Assembly: GCA_905235575.1 (NCBI GenBank)
Contig: CAJOLZ010000008.1
Location: forward strand, 38,816-102,815
Reading direction: 5' to 3'
Length of the DNA stretch: 64,000 bases
Source of the DNA: an uncultured Bacteroidaceae bacterium
GTDB lineage: Bacteria > Bacteroidota > Bacteroidia > Bacteroidales > Bacteroidaceae
Under the pieces are notes generated by a model. That model was given only the letters and a program-made list of their open reading frames with translations, was not told where the DNA came from and made no database searches. Of this stretch, positions 1-10,115 are shown one piece after another. Every line of letters starts with the position of its first letter. Position 1 is the first letter of the stretch. A program made the position numbers and the translations under genes.

Positions 1-1782
1 ACGTGCCAAACCGCCCAGACTATGGTCTTTGTTCTTGAATGCCGAATAGTACTTCAAATCGTGACGTGTTGAGAACTGCATCGATTTGTACTCGCTGTTG
101 CTCACGTAGTTTCGTTCGTTCACGAGACCGTTGGTCGAGTTGTCGCCACCCCAAATCCATGCCATGGGACGGAGTTCGCTGGGGCAGTACTCGTCGCTAC
201 TGGTGTTGAAGATATCCAACTGAACGTCTGCCTCGTAGTTCAGACGATGGTGATCGTCGTCAACGCCGAGCAGTTTATATTCGATACTGAACTGCGGTGT
301 CAGGTTGTACTGCTTCTCCTTGTTCCATGCTTTCTTTGCACGTGCAACGGGGTTACCATTGTTGAACATATCGAAGAGTTCGTAAGATGTATACATACCA
401 TTATTATTAATCTGGTCGTTTGCATCTTCTGTCATGATGGCAGCGATGGGCAGCATGTTGAAGTAGTTGCCTGTGCGAATGCCACGTGCGTCGAACTCAT
501 AGATGCTCATGTTAGGCATGGCTGTGTATGCACGGGAAAGGATGTCGTTACCGTAGTTCTTCTTGTTGTCGGTGAACGTCATGTTGACGTTACTCTTGAA
601 GGTGATACGGTCGCTCACGAAGTAGTCAAGTGCTGTTGATGTGGTGAAACGGTTAAGCACCTGTCCGATGATGGAACCTGTACTGTGGTCGTAACCGGCA
701 CCGATGCGGAATCGTGCTTTCTCACCACCACCAGACAGTGTCACGTGGTATCTGTGCTCCTTACCGAATTGTCTTACAGCGTCCAGCCAGTCGGTGTTGT
801 GGCTGTAGTGGTTGTAAACGTATGGGTACGACTGGTTGTAGTCCAGCTCCAGCATGTTTGTGGGTTGCTGATAGGGGTTGTAGTAAGCTTCCTTGAGCAT
901 CATGGTATATCCGTCACCGTCAAGCATCTTGTAACCATCGGGCTGCCATGTACCTTTGAAGTTGTATTTGAAGTTTACTCTCGTGGGACCACGCTGACCA
1001 CGGCGCATCTTGATTTCGATTACACCGTTCGAACCTCTTACACCCCACTTGGCTGCCGATGCGGCATCCTTCAGCACGGTGATACTTTCGATATCTTCGA
1101 CGTTCACGTTCAGCAGCGTTGAGAACTGCTCTTCGTTATCCATCGTTTCGAAGTTGATATCCTGTGCATCGTCGGGAAGTTCAAAGATGTGGTCGTTAAC
1201 GACGATCAGAGGCTGAGCATTTCCGTTGATGGTAGATGTACCACGCAGACGCATGGTTGTACCTGAACCCAGGTTACCCGAGTTGGGCACGATATCCAGA
1301 CCGGCAATCTGTCCCTGCATAGCTTGGTCAACAGATTCGAATGCCAGACCTTCCACGTCTTCCATGCTGAACTTCTGAACAACACCGGCGTATTCACGCT
1401 CGGGGATTTCCAGACCTGTGGTAGCGGCTTTCTTGCGTTCCTTCACCACGACTTCGGTCATGGTCTTCGTGTTGTCTTCCATCTTTATGTCATACACAGT
1501 CTTCGAACCGAGTTTCGTTGTCCATTCCTTCATTCCCACGAAGTTGATGTGCAGCGTATTGTTCGGGTCCTTGATATTCATGGTGAAGTTACCATTCATA
1601 TCGGTGATGGTCTGTGTGACAATACGGTTATTCTTATCTTTCTCTACAACGGTAGCGCCGGGGAGTACGTCGATGTCGTCAGACACGGTACCGGAGATAC
1701 GCATATTCCGTTGCTGGGCGCTTGCGGGGAGTGTCATTAAGACAACAACCCAGAGCAATATAAGCTTAGTTATTTTATTCAT
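1..1782 (-). CDS. SusC/RagA-family TonB-linked outer membrane receptor, N-terminal part
   Basis: Outer membrane receptor that would import glycans or peptides with TonB energy. The visible 594 codons start with a signal peptide (MNKITKLILLWVVVLMTLPA, then SA/QQ), then a carboxypeptidase-D-like domain (about residues 25-100), then the plug domain with the SusC-type motif LKDAASAAKWGVRGSNGV and an RRGQRG stretch. The barrel continues past the window edge, since family members are about 1000 residues. The start ATG at 1782 lies 13 bases after the stop of the fasciclin lipoprotein, so the two are co-transcribed. A SusD partner, if present, would lie outside the window. Substrate cannot be told from sequence. 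Confidence 0.93.
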   Translation of the reverse strand, partial: MNKITKLILLWVVVLMTLPASAQQRNMRISGTVSDDIDVLPGATVVEKDKNNRIVTQTITDMNGNFTMNIKDPNNTLHINFVGMKEWTTKLGSKTVYDIKMEDNTKTMTEVVVKERKKAATTGLEIPEREYAGVVQKFSMEDVEGLAFESVDQAMQGQIAGLDIVPNSGNLGSGTTMRLRGTSTINGNAQPLIVVNDHIFELPDDAQDINFETMDNEEQFSTLLNVNVEDIESITVLKDAASAAKWGVRGSNGVIEIKMRRGQRGPTRVNFKYNFKGTWQPDGYKMLDGDGYTMMLKEAYYNPYQQPTNMLELDYNQSYPYVYNHYSHNTDWLDAVRQFGKEHRYHVTLSGGGEKARFRIGAGYDHSTGSIIGQVLNRFTTSTALDYFVSDRITFKSNVNMTFTDNKKNYGNDILSRAYTAMPNMSIYEFDARGIRTGNYFNMLPIAAIMTEDANDQINNNGMYTSYELFDMFNNGNPVARAKKAWNKEKQYNLTPQFSIEYKLLGVDDDHHRLNYEADVQLDIFNTSSDEYCPSELRPMAWIWGGDNSTNGLVNERNYVSNSEYKSMQFSTRHDLKYYSAFKNKDHSLGGLAR

Positions 1783-1795
1783 AAGTCAATAGATT

Positions 1796-4700
1796 TTATT
1801 CTTTGATAGCGTATCTCTCGAGATATTTTCTACACTTGCTGGGTGTTGCCCATGTATTGTCATAGCGACCGTCTTCACCAGGTTCTGTGTGGTTCAGCAC
1901 ACCGGGTATGCTGTGGATTACAGCAGCACTTGATGCATCGAGTGTGATGAAGTTACCACTTACAGCCATGGGACGTCCCACGGGGTTGGTGTTACATGAA
2001 ATATCACGTGCCAGCAGGTTCTTCTCACCTACGGTCTCCAGCCATTTATGATTAAGGTCTCCGCTCGCGTTGCGTGTGTCGTCACATACGCGCAGGATGG
2101 TCTCACCACCTCGCTTCACGCGCTCCACGTGTACCTTACAGAACAGTCCCAGTTCCTTGTCGTAACTTGAGGTAACCCATTCTTCTTCGGGCAGGGCGCT
2201 CTTGTCAGCAAATACTGAGTTGTCCAGGAAGTGGTAGCGGATGAAGTTGGTCAGGTAGAGAATCTTAGCCTGAATACGCAAACTGTCCTCAGCTGTAGCA
2301 AGAATGTCGGTAAGTACCTCTACAGAATCTTGCGCTTGGTCGTCCCAAATCATTTCGGTCGTACAGTGTTCTGTATAGTCGTCAATGATGTCATCCCATG
2401 TCGGCAGGCCATTGGCTATGGCTGCATCAATTGCATCGTTCGTGGGAACGAACAAGGTGTAGCGATAGTTGTTGAAGAACTGGACATTCTGATCCAGACC
2501 ATTGTCCTGTGTGAATATCCTATACTTCTTTATGGCAGCCTCCTGCTGTTTCTGGTTCGGGATGAGATTGATGTCAACGAGACCGCACTTGTAGATAAGT
2601 TGCTCGTCAACCTGGCAAAGATCATAGAACTTGGAATAGGGGTTATCATCGCCGTACTCCTGCTCAGTGTCAGCGATAATGCTGTATACGCTTCGATAGG
2701 TCGGAACCATGGGAGCGTCGAGAACATAGGTCTGTCCGTTCTTCAGAGCCTCGAAGGGTTTCACAACATTACAAACCTTAATACCAGTGGTGTCGTTGGG
2801 GATGTTCTGGCGTGTGTTCTCAATCTGGAAGCCGCCCCATACCTTTGTGACGGTTCCGTTCTCGTCGCGCTCCAGCTTGACTGCGGTTCCGTTCTTAGCA
2901 AGGAAGTATTCGTCCTCGCCATGGATGGGGTTGGTGCCGTCGTGTACGATGGTGTGGCTTTCCAGCATATCCTTCAGACGGTTCACAACCTCACTGTTAT
3001 CCAATCTTGCAGCGGCACTGGAATATGCACGGCCGAACTCTCCGGTCTTGGGGTTGTATGTGTAGCAAGTGGAATTGATAGGCATGCTTGCGTTCGTGTA
3101 GTTGAAAGCTACACGGCGGGGTTGCGTGCTCTTGAATGAGATGGGGTCATAGTAGAACTGCAGGGCAGCGTCGCTGGGCAGGAAGAATGTAAACTCACTC
3201 TGCATGGCCTTCAGGTATGCATAGTAGTTAAGTCCCATTCGGTCTGTCTCGGTGCTGTTAGAACCGTTGTAGATGGCCCACTTCATTACTCTGTTGGTGG
3301 TACTGATGTATGCGGGCGAGGTAACGGACGTGTAGTCGGCAGGACCGTAGATGTCCTTCATCACGTAAACGGCTCCGTTGCAGGCCAGCAGACAGGTGTC
3401 AATCTTATCGATGTCTTCTACATAGAAGAGCTGCTCCTGAGCGTCGTCGCGCAGCTTGGTCATCTTGCTGGCAACCGAACCGGTGAAGGAGCGCTGCATG
3501 ATGATATTGATAAGTGACTGCAGGGTTCCCAGAGGAATCTGGTCGATTTGTGCGTAGAGTGCATTGAGCATTTCCTTGGTGAAGGGGGCACCCTTTGTGT
3601 GCATGGAAATCAGGCCGGGCAGGCTCTCTGCATTGGCGTAGGTTTCAATGAGCTGGCGTCCACCACCAGAGGTGTAGTACTCCCAGAGTGCTGAGTCGCT
3701 GGGCACGAACATGGCTGCCATGTCTCTTTCCACACCACTCTCGTCGCGGTATTCGTTCCATCCCGGGTCGAATTTCAGGCTGGGGATTACGTCTGCCGAG
3801 CTGGGCTTGATATAGGGCTGATAGGGCAGCAAGGTTCCTTCCGGACCGGGCTCGAAGGCGAGTGCCTGGCGTCCGACGCTGTTATCCGAGAAGTAGCGCT
3901 TTACGAAGATGGAGTCCTGATCGGTCCATTCGATGCCGCGCTGCTTCATTATATTTTTATAGGTAAGCGTGAGGGCGGATGAATAGAACGGTGCACTGTA
4001 GCGGTCGATCATATGGCTGAAGATGCTTGTCTTGCCATTGATGCGAATCACCTCGGCCATGTTTGACAGGGGCACGAGGGGCTTTTCAGTTACGTTCACG
4101 TATCCATTCTCGCAGACAACGTCTTTGTCCATCAGGAGGGCGTCGTAGATATGTACGTCGCTTGTGATGCGCTCACGTCCCATGAACTTGGCGAAGTCAT
4201 CGTCGGTAACGGAGTTCTTTGCCATGTGCTCGCTGGTGAAGTGGAGCATCATAGGCAGTGTTCCGTCCTTGGCCAGATAGAGGCCACCTTCGTTGGCCTG
4301 ACTGGGATCTTCGGGATTCGCATCGCCGCGGAAGCGTGCCCAGTAGTCTTTGTCGTTCTGGCTGTAGCTGTAGGGCAGGTCTTCGGGCTTGTCAAAAGCA
4401 ATGGTGTCGGTAAGTTCCACGTCGGTGTAGCGGCGCATATATTCACCGCGGATGGGGCGTGAATTACCGGTGGCTTCGCTGCTGGCAAGGTTTTCCATCA
4501 CGATGGCATTGTTCAGCATACTGGTGTGAATCAGCAGCTTCTTCTGTGCCAGCGACAGGTTTTCATAGCTTGTCGCGTTGTGCCAGGGGTTGATTTCGGG
4601 AAGCTTCGCATTGTTGCGGAAGAATGTTTCCCAGGCCTCGTCATCGGCCACAAAGACGGTCTTGGAACCGGTACGACCCAAGACATCACTCAGTGGACGC

Positions 4701-4954
4701 ACATTCTCGGGGTTCACGTCGGGGTCTTCCAGAAGCCGCAGGTACGTCTTGAACGTCAGCGTCTTCTTGGTTCCGTCGTCGAGAGTGTGCTCAACGCCAT
4801 CCTGCAAACTCTGGTAGATGCTGGTGTTCAGCCACGACGGTTTTTCATCGTCGAGTGTGAACGGATCCTGACATGCATACAGAAGTCCGCAAGATGCCAA
4901 CAGATACGCCATCTTTGATGACTGTCTGCTCCATTTGCTAAAACGATTTCTCAT
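1796..4954 (-). CDS. Fasciclin (FAS1) repeat lipoprotein
   Basis: Surface lipoprotein of 1052 residues, probably a companion of the SusC-like receptor encoded just downstream. A signal sequence ends in the lipobox LLYAC with the lipidated Cys at residue 28. FAS1-type strand motifs recur at about residue 101 (FVADDEAW), 415 (MFVPSDSALW), 590 (FFLPSDAAL) and 835 (FVPTNDAIDAAI), which suggests four domains. Fasciclin lipoproteins are frequent in Bacteroidales SusC/D-type loci, where they are thought to bind ligand or partner proteins; the exact role is inference. First gene of its operon, with a candidate promoter at 5035-5042. Confidence 0.88.
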   Translation of the reverse strand: MRNRFSKWSRQSSKMAYLLASCGLLYACQDPFTLDDEKPSWLNTSIYQSLQDGVEHTLDDGTKKTLTFKTYLRLLEDPDVNPENVRPLSDVLGRTGSKTVFVADDEAWETFFRNNAKLPEINPWHNATSYENLSLAQKKLLIHTSMLNNAIVMENLASSEATGNSRPIRGEYMRRYTDVELTDTIAFDKPEDLPYSYSQNDKDYWARFRGDANPEDPSQANEGGLYLAKDGTLPMMLHFTSEHMAKNSVTDDDFAKFMGRERITSDVHIYDALLMDKDVVCENGYVNVTEKPLVPLSNMAEVIRINGKTSIFSHMIDRYSAPFYSSALTLTYKNIMKQRGIEWTDQDSIFVKRYFSDNSVGRQALAFEPGPEGTLLPYQPYIKPSSADVIPSLKFDPGWNEYRDESGVERDMAAMFVPSDSALWEYYTSGGGRQLIETYANAESLPGLISMHTKGAPFTKEMLNALYAQIDQIPLGTLQSLINIIMQRSFTGSVASKMTKLRDDAQEQLFYVEDIDKIDTCLLACNGAVYVMKDIYGPADYTSVTSPAYISTTNRVMKWAIYNGSNSTETDRMGLNYYAYLKAMQSEFTFFLPSDAALQFYYDPISFKSTQPRRVAFNYTNASMPINSTCYTYNPKTGEFGRAYSSAAARLDNSEVVNRLKDMLESHTIVHDGTNPIHGEDEYFLAKNGTAVKLERDENGTVTKVWGGFQIENTRQNIPNDTTGIKVCNVVKPFEALKNGQTYVLDAPMVPTYRSVYSIIADTEQEYGDDNPYSKFYDLCQVDEQLIYKCGLVDINLIPNQKQQEAAIKKYRIFTQDNGLDQNVQFFNNYRYTLFVPTNDAIDAAIANGLPTWDDIIDDYTEHCTTEMIWDDQAQDSVEVLTDILATAEDSLRIQAKILYLTNFIRYHFLDNSVFADKSALPEEEWVTSSYDKELGLFCKVHVERVKRGGETILRVCDDTRNASGDLNHKWLETVGEKNLLARDISCNTNPVGRPMAVSGNFITLDASSAAVIHSIPGVLNHTEPGEDGRYDNTWATPSKCRKYLERYAIKE

Positions 4955-5034
4955 ACGCTTAAATTAGTGTTATTGTTATTGAATTGTTTTTAGTTTCTTT
5001 AAGGTTTTTCACACTTTTGTGCCACTTACCAAAG

Positions 5035-5042
5035 CAAATTTA
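5035..5042 (-). promoter_or_regulatory. Candidate -7 box for the fasciclin-SusC operon
   Basis: On the minus strand the bases read TAAATTTG, matching the Bacteroidales -7 consensus TAnnTTTG, about 80 bases before the ATG. No convincing -33 TTG was seen at the usual distance. Confidence 0.4.
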
Positions 5043-5236
5043 TGTTTTTTTTATAATACAGCGCGACACTGGGCACCTATTTTGCTTATGTGTTAACGTT
5101 ATTTAACACTTTTCGCCCTTTTTGACCCTTTTCGCGGCTGTCTTGGGCGGTTTTTTGTTCAAAAAAGTGCCGTTGAACCGTCGATTCGGGCTCAACTCTC
5201 ATGTTCTTTCTCATTTTTTTGTCCCCAGATGGGTGT

Positions 5237-5440
5237 TTTAACCCGAATCGGACATTAGGTCGACAAAGGTGCTTTTCCTCTTGCATGAGAAGTCTTTTTA
5301 TGCCATAACGATATCTCTTTCTGCATCTTATTGCCAGCGTCTCCTCACCGTAGCCCGCTACGCCATCGAAGACGCTACCAACAACCTGTTCGAAACATCT
5401 TTCACTCTGACTTAAATCCTACTTCCCGATTAGGGTTAAA
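5237..5440 (-). repeat. MITE-like intergenic element E1, copy 1
   Basis: A 204-bp block bounded by imperfect terminal inverted repeats (TTTAACCCGAATCGG at the left end, CCGATTAGGGTTAAA at the right). Read on the minus strand it aligns along nearly its whole length with 31659-31860, including AAGAGGAAA(A/G)GCACCTTTGTCG and an inner CGGTGAG segment. On the plus strand both copies can be read as a degenerate C-terminal-like peptide containing LLTVA...NL..T..TL and then a stop, without a start codon. No target-site duplication is obvious. The rest of the 900-base gap 4955-5855 holds the promoter above, an E2-like block with a 22-bp array (5594-5740), a terminator, and otherwise AT-rich sequence in which I see nothing. 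Confidence 0.75.
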
Positions 5441-5593
5441 CCTGAATTATTCGTCTGCTCGAGTTTGCCGTGTTTCAAAATTTCGATACCCTGAAATGAG
5501 CGAAATTTATGATGTGAAAACCATGCTTGTGTTATGCGAATATTATTTACATAATTCTTTGCGTTTTTTCGTTCTCTGTTTTCCGACGAAAAA

Positions 5594-5637
5594 CGCACCG
5601 TGCTGCGACGGCTGTCGCACCACGGTGCGTCTCTGTC
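5594..5637. repeat. 22-bp palindromic repeat array A1 (2 units)
   Basis: Two units of the 22-bp repeat, starting at 5594 and 5616. Together they form an almost perfect 16-bp hairpin (CGCACCGTGCTGCGAC / GTCGCACCACGGTGCG) with loop GGCT. Preceded by a run of A. About 110 bases further, AATTTCGCAGAAAA and AATCAATCGGTTG (5726-5738) match the E2 block seen at 17.6 and 24.0 kb. Confidence 0.9.
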
Positions 5638-5763
5638 CCCAATGTGCTATACCTGCACGAGAATCGTCTAAATGGCGTCAGCCTTTTCTGCAGCGGAAAA
5701 TTTCGCAGAAAAATGGTGCGCTGAAAATCAATCGGTTGAATTTTCGTTGGAACTGAAATCGCA

Positions 5764-5806
5764 CAAAAAAGCCCCAAAATGTGCCCGAAATCGGTCCATT
5801 TGGGGT
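5764..5806 (-). terminator. Rho-independent terminator after the purM-helicase operon
   Basis: On the minus strand, stem ACCCCAAATG pairs with CATTTTGGGG around a 15-base loop and is followed by a run of T. It lies 50 bases past the helicase stop codon. Confidence 0.8.
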
Positions 5807-5855
5807 GCACCTCACTTTGAGGGAATTCTTCTCTGCGGTAAAAAATGATTATATT

Positions 5856-7868
5856 TTAGCTTCGCTTTCCTTTCTTCTTCAGTTCCTCTGCAAGCTGCCA
5901 ATACATGGCCGCTGTTTCCTCGTCTCCGAGACGTGCGTGTGCGTCGCCCAGCAACTGATAGGCGCGCGGATGTTGTGGTTTCAGACTGGTGGCCCGTTGG
6001 AGGTCGTTGATGGCTTCGCTCCACAGGTTGAGTTCCATGAATGCGCGGCCGCGGTTGAAGATGGCCTTGAACGACGACGGCGCCAGACGGACGGCTTCGT
6101 TCAGGTCGTGCATGGCCTCGTGGTGCTGGTTCATGTGCATCAGCGTGTCGGCGCGTCTCACCAGTGCATCGATGCTCGTCGGGTGGAGTCGCAGGGCCTT
6201 CGTATAGTTGGCCACGGCAGCCTTGTCGTTGTGTGCTTGCGTGACGCATTCGTCACCCAGTGCCACAAATTCGCGTGCCAGCGCCTGCAGTTCTTTATTC
6301 TGAGCCTCCATGCGTCGCCGCATCTCGTCGCGTTCTCCGCGCAGGCGGTTCACGATGTTCAGCTTTCGCTGCAGGAGGCGTCGCGCAGCGGGTTTCTCTA
6401 TGTCGTAGCGGGCATGTATGGCCACGAAGAAGTGGTCGAGGCATTCCTTCATGTCACCCTTGTCGAAGGCCTGTGCTGCGGCCGCATATTCGGTGTCGGC
6501 CTTGGCCGTCTGCAGGGCGCGCTGGAGGTCGTTCCCGTCGTTGAAATGACGTGCGAACTCCACCACCTCGGGCCGCACGAAAATGTCGGAGCGCTGTAGC
6601 GGTCGGCACAGTGTGAGCCCCTCGAGCGAGGTGCAGCGGCTCAGTGCCACGTAGGCCTGTCCGCCGGCGAACGTACCGCCCGAGAAGTCGATGGTGACGC
6701 GTGGGAATGTCAGTCCCTGGCTCTTGTGGATGGTGATGGCCCATGCCAGACGGATGGGGAACTGTGTGAAGGTTCCCAGCTCTTTCTCTACGATTCGCTT
6801 CTCGCGCTCGTTGTACTCATAGCGCATGTTGCTCCATCGCTCCGGCTCGACGATGACCTCCCGTCCGTCGTCGGTGCGTATGCCGAGTGTTCCGCTCTTC
6901 GTGTCAATGTGCGTCAGAATGCCCAACGTTCCGTTCACCCAGCGCTTTTCGGGGTCGTTCTTGATGAAGATAATCTGTGCGCCCTCCTTCACCTCGAGCT
7001 GTAGCAGCGTGGGGAGTGACGTCTCGGGAAACTCGCCCTCGACTCGGCCTTGCAGCATGATGGCCTTGCCCGGCAGACGTTCGAGTTCTTCCTGGTTCAC
7101 GTGGTCTACGTTATCGCGGCGCGTGGCCAGCAGGATGTTAAGCTCGTCGTTCGTGCGCCGTTTCGGGCTCTCTTCGTGACGCGTATTGAGCAATTGCAGT
7201 TCGATTTCAGAGACCTGGTTGGCACGTATGTGGTCGAGCGCGGCAATGAAGCCGGCATCTTTCTGTCGGAAGACTTTTTTCAACTCGATGCTCACGAGCC
7301 TCATTTCGCGGAAGACGCGGGCCGAGAAGAAATAGGGATTGGGGTAGAAACGGCTCAGAATCTCCCATTCGTCACTCTTCACCACAGGTTCGAGCTGGAA
7401 GACATCGCCGATAAGCATCACCTGTTTGCCGCCGAAGGGCTCGCGCATGTTGCGGCAGAAAACGCGCAGCACGCGGTCGATGAAGTCGATGATGTCGGCC
7501 CTCACCATCGAAATTTCGTCGATGATGATGAGTTCGACCTCGTTGAGCAGTTTGATATGGTTCTTGCGGTATTTCAGAAAATCGCGCAGCCGCGACGGTG
7601 CGAAGCGTGGGTCGTCGGGCAGCAACGGGTGGAAGGGCAGTTTGAAAAAGCTGTGGAGCGTGCTTCCTCCGGCGTTGATGGCGGCGATTCCAGTGGGTGC
7701 CAGCACCACGCTTTTCTTCCATTTCTGCTCGACGACGTAGCGCAGGAATGTGCTCTTGCCTGTGCCCGCCTTTCCGGTGAGGAAGAGCGAGTGATGAGTG
7801 AAGCGTATCAGCGAGACTGCGTTGCGCAGTTCGGGTGTGGAAGTGTCGAGTGTCTTCTCCATGCTCAT
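5856..7868 (-). CDS. Pif1/RecD-type ATP-dependent DNA helicase with C-terminal TPR repeats
   Basis: Superfamily 1 helicase of 670 residues acting on DNA in the cytoplasm. Walker A is [10 protein letters not shown] (31-40), Walker [10 protein letters not shown] (about 110), then [11 protein letters not shown], and C-terminal helicase motifs [12 protein letters not shown] and [14 protein letters not shown]. From about residue 530 the chain changes to TPR-like helices ([37 protein letters not shown]). This fused layout is known in Bacteroidales, with the TPR tail presumed to bind a partner protein. The ATG overlaps the end of miaA by four bases, so it is the last gene of the long housekeeping operon. 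Confidence 0.92.
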   Translation of the reverse strand: MSMEKTLDTSTPELRNAVSLIRFTHHSLFLTGKAGTGKSTFLRYVVEQKWKKSVVLAPTGIAAINAGGSTLHSFFKLPFHPLLPDDPRFAPSRLRDFLKYRKNHIKLLNEVELIIIDEISMVRADIIDFIDRVLRVFCRNMREPFGGKQVMLIGDVFQLEPVVKSDEWEILSRFYPNPYFFSARVFREMRLVSIELKKVFRQKDAGFIAALDHIRANQVSEIELQLLNTRHEESPKRRTNDELNILLATRRDNVDHVNQEELERLPGKAIMLQGRVEGEFPETSLPTLLQLEVKEGAQIIFIKNDPEKRWVNGTLGILTHIDTKSGTLGIRTDDGREVIVEPERWSNMRYEYNEREKRIVEKELGTFTQFPIRLAWAITIHKSQGLTFPRVTIDFSGGTFAGGQAYVALSRCTSLEGLTLCRPLQRSDIFVRPEVVEFARHFNDGNDLQRALQTAKADTEYAAAAQAFDKGDMKECLDHFFVAIHARYDIEKPAARRLLQRKLNIVNRLRGERDEMRRRMEAQNKELQALAREFVALGDECVTQAHNDKAAVANYTKALRLHPTSIDALVRRADTLMHMNQHHEAMHDLNEAVRLAPSSFKAIFNRGRAFMELNLWSEAINDLQRATSLKPQHPRAYQLLGDAHARLGDEETAAMYWQLAEELKKKGKRS

Positions 7869-8782
7869 TGGGTGGGTGGAGTGGTTGTCTCAGCCTGAGC
7901 AGCCACGTATTCGAGGATGAGTTGCTCGTCGTCGGCATCGAACCAGCGTATCTCTGTGTCGCGCTGGAACCATGTCATCTGTTTCTTGGCATAGACGCGC
8001 GTGTTTTTCTTGATTCGTTCAACGGCCATCTGCAGCGGCCATTCGCCGTCGAGGTGGCGGAAAAGCTCTTTGTAGCCCACCGTGTTGAGGGCGTTCGCAT
8101 CGCGGTGGGGAAGTAACGTGCGCACTTCGTCGAGCAGTCCGGCCTCCATCATCTCGTCCACACGGCGATTGATGCGCGCGAAGAGTTCGTCGCGATTGCG
8201 TTGCAGTCCAATCTTCACGATACGAAAAGGGCGCTCCCTGCACTCCCTCTTGCGAAAGGATGTGTAGGTGCGCCCGGTTGCGTAGCATATCTCCAGTGCG
8301 TGCATTACACGCTGTGTGTTCTTGCGGTCAACTATTGCATAGTATTCGGGGTCCATCACTCGCAGTTCCTCTGTCAGCGGCTCCAGACCCTGCTGCTCGA
8401 ATCTTTCGCGCACGAATCGGCGGGTCTCGGTATCGATGGTGGGTATGTCGTCGATACCTTTGCAGACTGCATCGATGTAGAGCATGCTGCCGCCCGATAA
8501 AAGCAAGTTGGAATAGGTGGGAGAAAGGTCCTGGATGAGCTGCATGACCTCGGCCTCGTAACGCGCAGCACTGTAGTAGTCTCCAATGGCCAGCGTGCCC
8601 ACGAAATAGTGTCTGACGCGTTGCAGCTGTGCTTCAGTGGGGGCCGCCGTACCGATGTGCATGTCGCGAAATAGCTGTCGGCTGTCGCAATTGAGAATCG
8701 GACAGCCCAGCGTTTCGGCGATTTTCAGCGAGAGCTCCGTCTTGCCTACTGCCGTGGGGCCTAACAGGACGAAGAGTGTCAT
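7865..8782 (-). CDS. miaA: tRNA dimethylallyltransferase
   Basis: Adds a dimethylallyl group to A37 of tRNAs that read UNN codons. Length 305 residues is normal. The P-loop GPTAVGKT is at residues 7-14, followed by NCDSRQLF, the target-binding segment [11 protein letters not shown] and the conserved NTVGYKEL. Translationally coupled to the helicase gene by a 4-bp overlap and 13 bases downstream of the small acidic protein gene. Confidence 0.97.
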   Translation of the reverse strand: MTLFVLLGPTAVGKTELSLKIAETLGCPILNCDSRQLFRDMHIGTAAPTEAQLQRVRHYFVGTLAIGDYYSAARYEAEVMQLIQDLSPTYSNLLLSGGSMLYIDAVCKGIDDIPTIDTETRRFVRERFEQQGLEPLTEELRVMDPEYYAIVDRKNTQRVMHALEICYATGRTYTSFRKRECRERPFRIVKIGLQRNRDELFARINRRVDEMMEAGLLDEVRTLLPHRDANALNTVGYKELFRHLDGEWPLQMAVERIKKNTRVYAKKQMTWFQRDTEIRWFDADDEQLILEYVAAQAETTTPPTQ

Positions 8783-8795
8783 GCCTCGCGCTTGT

Positions 8796-9323
8796 TTATT
8801 CGCTTATCTCGAAACCTTCCAAATCGAGTTCGCTCTCGTCAACATCCTCGCTGCCTCGGAATTCCTCGGCGTGTTCGGATATTGTCTCCGGTGCGTCGGT
8901 GTCCTGTTCGGCCTTGAGATGCTGTGCAGGAGCAATGCCATGACGACGGCTTACTTCGGGTTTAGGCTGTGGCTCGCCGAAGATGTTTTCGGTGAGCTCC
9001 ATCAGGAAAAACCTTTTGCCTGCCGGGTCGAAGATGTATGCCAGACGTTGACCTTCGTCTTCCAGAAAATCACTGACAGGGGTGTCGGCCATCAGGAAGA
9101 GGTCCTCTTCGCTCGACACGTCGTTGGGGTCGGTCTGCCGTACAAAGTTCCTGACGCGCCAGTCCTCGTCGCAGATGAGAAACGTGTGGTTCTGCATGTC
9201 GGTGTACTTGCAGGCATCGAGGATGAGGTCGTGAAGCTCGCGGAAAGTGGCGTCGGCATCAATCTTGATTTCCAATACGAAATCTTCGACTTCCTGACTG
9301 AAAAGGGTTAGTTTCTGTGTCAT
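8796..9323 (-). CDS. pRiA4b ORF-3-like small acidic protein
   Basis: Protein of 175 residues. The first ~120 residues ([20 protein letters not shown], then [28 protein letters not shown]) resemble the IS1096 passenger TnpR / plasmid pRiA4b ORF-3 fold; the tail is strongly acidic ([15 protein letters not shown]). Despite the family name there is no transposon here. It sits between lpxA and miaA, a position I recall as conserved in Bacteroidales. Function unknown. Confidence 0.8.
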   Translation of the reverse strand: MTQKLTLFSQEVEDFVLEIKIDADATFRELHDLILDACKYTDMQNHTFLICDEDWRVRNFVRQTDPNDVSSEEDLFLMADTPVSDFLEDEGQRLAYIFDPAGKRFFLMELTENIFGEPQPKPEVSRRHGIAPAQHLKAEQDTDAPETISEHAEEFRGSEDVDESELDLEGFEISE

Positions 9324-9329
9324 GGCAGA

Positions 9330-10103
9330 TTATCGGATGAAGCCTCGCTTGCTGGAACGGATAAAGTCGAGGATGTACTGAATCTCGGTACTCATGGGTA
9401 TCTCGTCCTCAACGCGCAGGAGAAGGTCGGTGAGCTTGCCTGTGCCTTGCAGAATAATCTGGTAAGCCTTGTGTATGTTGTCGATAATCTCGCGGTCGAA
9501 GTTGCGTCGACGCAGTCCCACGGTGTTCAGTCCGCAGAACGCAGCAGGGTCGCGTGCAATGAGGCTGTAAGGCAGGATGTCCTGGCTGGAGCGTGTTCCG
9601 CCGCCCACCATGCAATATCCGCCGATGCGGCAGAACTGATGAATCAGTACCGAGGCACTCAGTATAGCGTTGTCATCCACAATCACTTCGCCAGCCAGCT
9701 TGGTGCTGTTGCCGATGATGCATCCGTTGCCGATGAATACGTCGTGTGCCACATGCATGCCCTCCATGAGCAGGTTGTTGCTGCCCACTACGGTCTTGCC
9801 TTTAGCGGCCGTTCCGCGATTGACGGTTACATTCTCACGTATCTTGTTGTTATCACCAATCTCGGCCGTGGTCTCTTCTCCTCGGAACTTCAAGTCTTGC
9901 GGAATGGCGCTGATGACTGCGCCCGGGAAGAAGATGTTTCCGTTGCCAATGCGTGCACCGTAGAGCACGGTGACACTGTTCATCAATGTATTGTTGTCGC
10001 CGATAACCACTCCCTTGTCGATAAAACAGAAGGGACCAATCTCACAGTTCTCGCCGATGATGGCCTCGGGATGGATATAGGCCAGGGGACTTATCTTACT
10101 CAT
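9330..10103 (-). CDS. lpxA: Acyl-ACP--UDP-N-acetylglucosamine O-acyltransferase
   Basis: First step of lipid A synthesis: moves a hydroxyacyl chain from ACP to UDP-GlcNAc. 257 residues of left-handed beta-helix hexapeptide repeats, beginning ISPLAYIHPEAIIGENCEIG, with the catalytic-region motif GMHVAHDVFIGNGCIIGN and the C-terminal helical part. It follows lpxC/fabZ by 12 bases. Confidence 0.97.
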   Translation of the reverse strand: MSKISPLAYIHPEAIIGENCEIGPFCFIDKGVVIGDNNTLMNSVTVLYGARIGNGNIFFPGAVISAIPQDLKFRGEETTAEIGDNNKIRENVTVNRGTAAKGKTVVGSNNLLMEGMHVAHDVFIGNGCIIGNSTKLAGEVIVDDNAILSASVLIHQFCRIGGYCMVGGGTRSSQDILPYSLIARDPAAFCGLNTVGLRRRNFDREIIDNIHKAYQIILQGTGKLTDLLLRVEDEIPMSTEIQYILDFIRSSKRGFIR

Positions 10104-10115
10104 ATTTATACGTAC

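Noticed and set aside
5331..5756. Open frame of 141 codons in the gap before the helicase gene
   Set aside because: It spans part of E1, unrelated AT-rich sequence and an array; no domain, promoter or ribosome site.
8796..9323. Mobile element remnant, because of the TnpR passenger family name
   Set aside because: No inverted repeats or transposase around it, and the gene is placed within a tight housekeeping operon.
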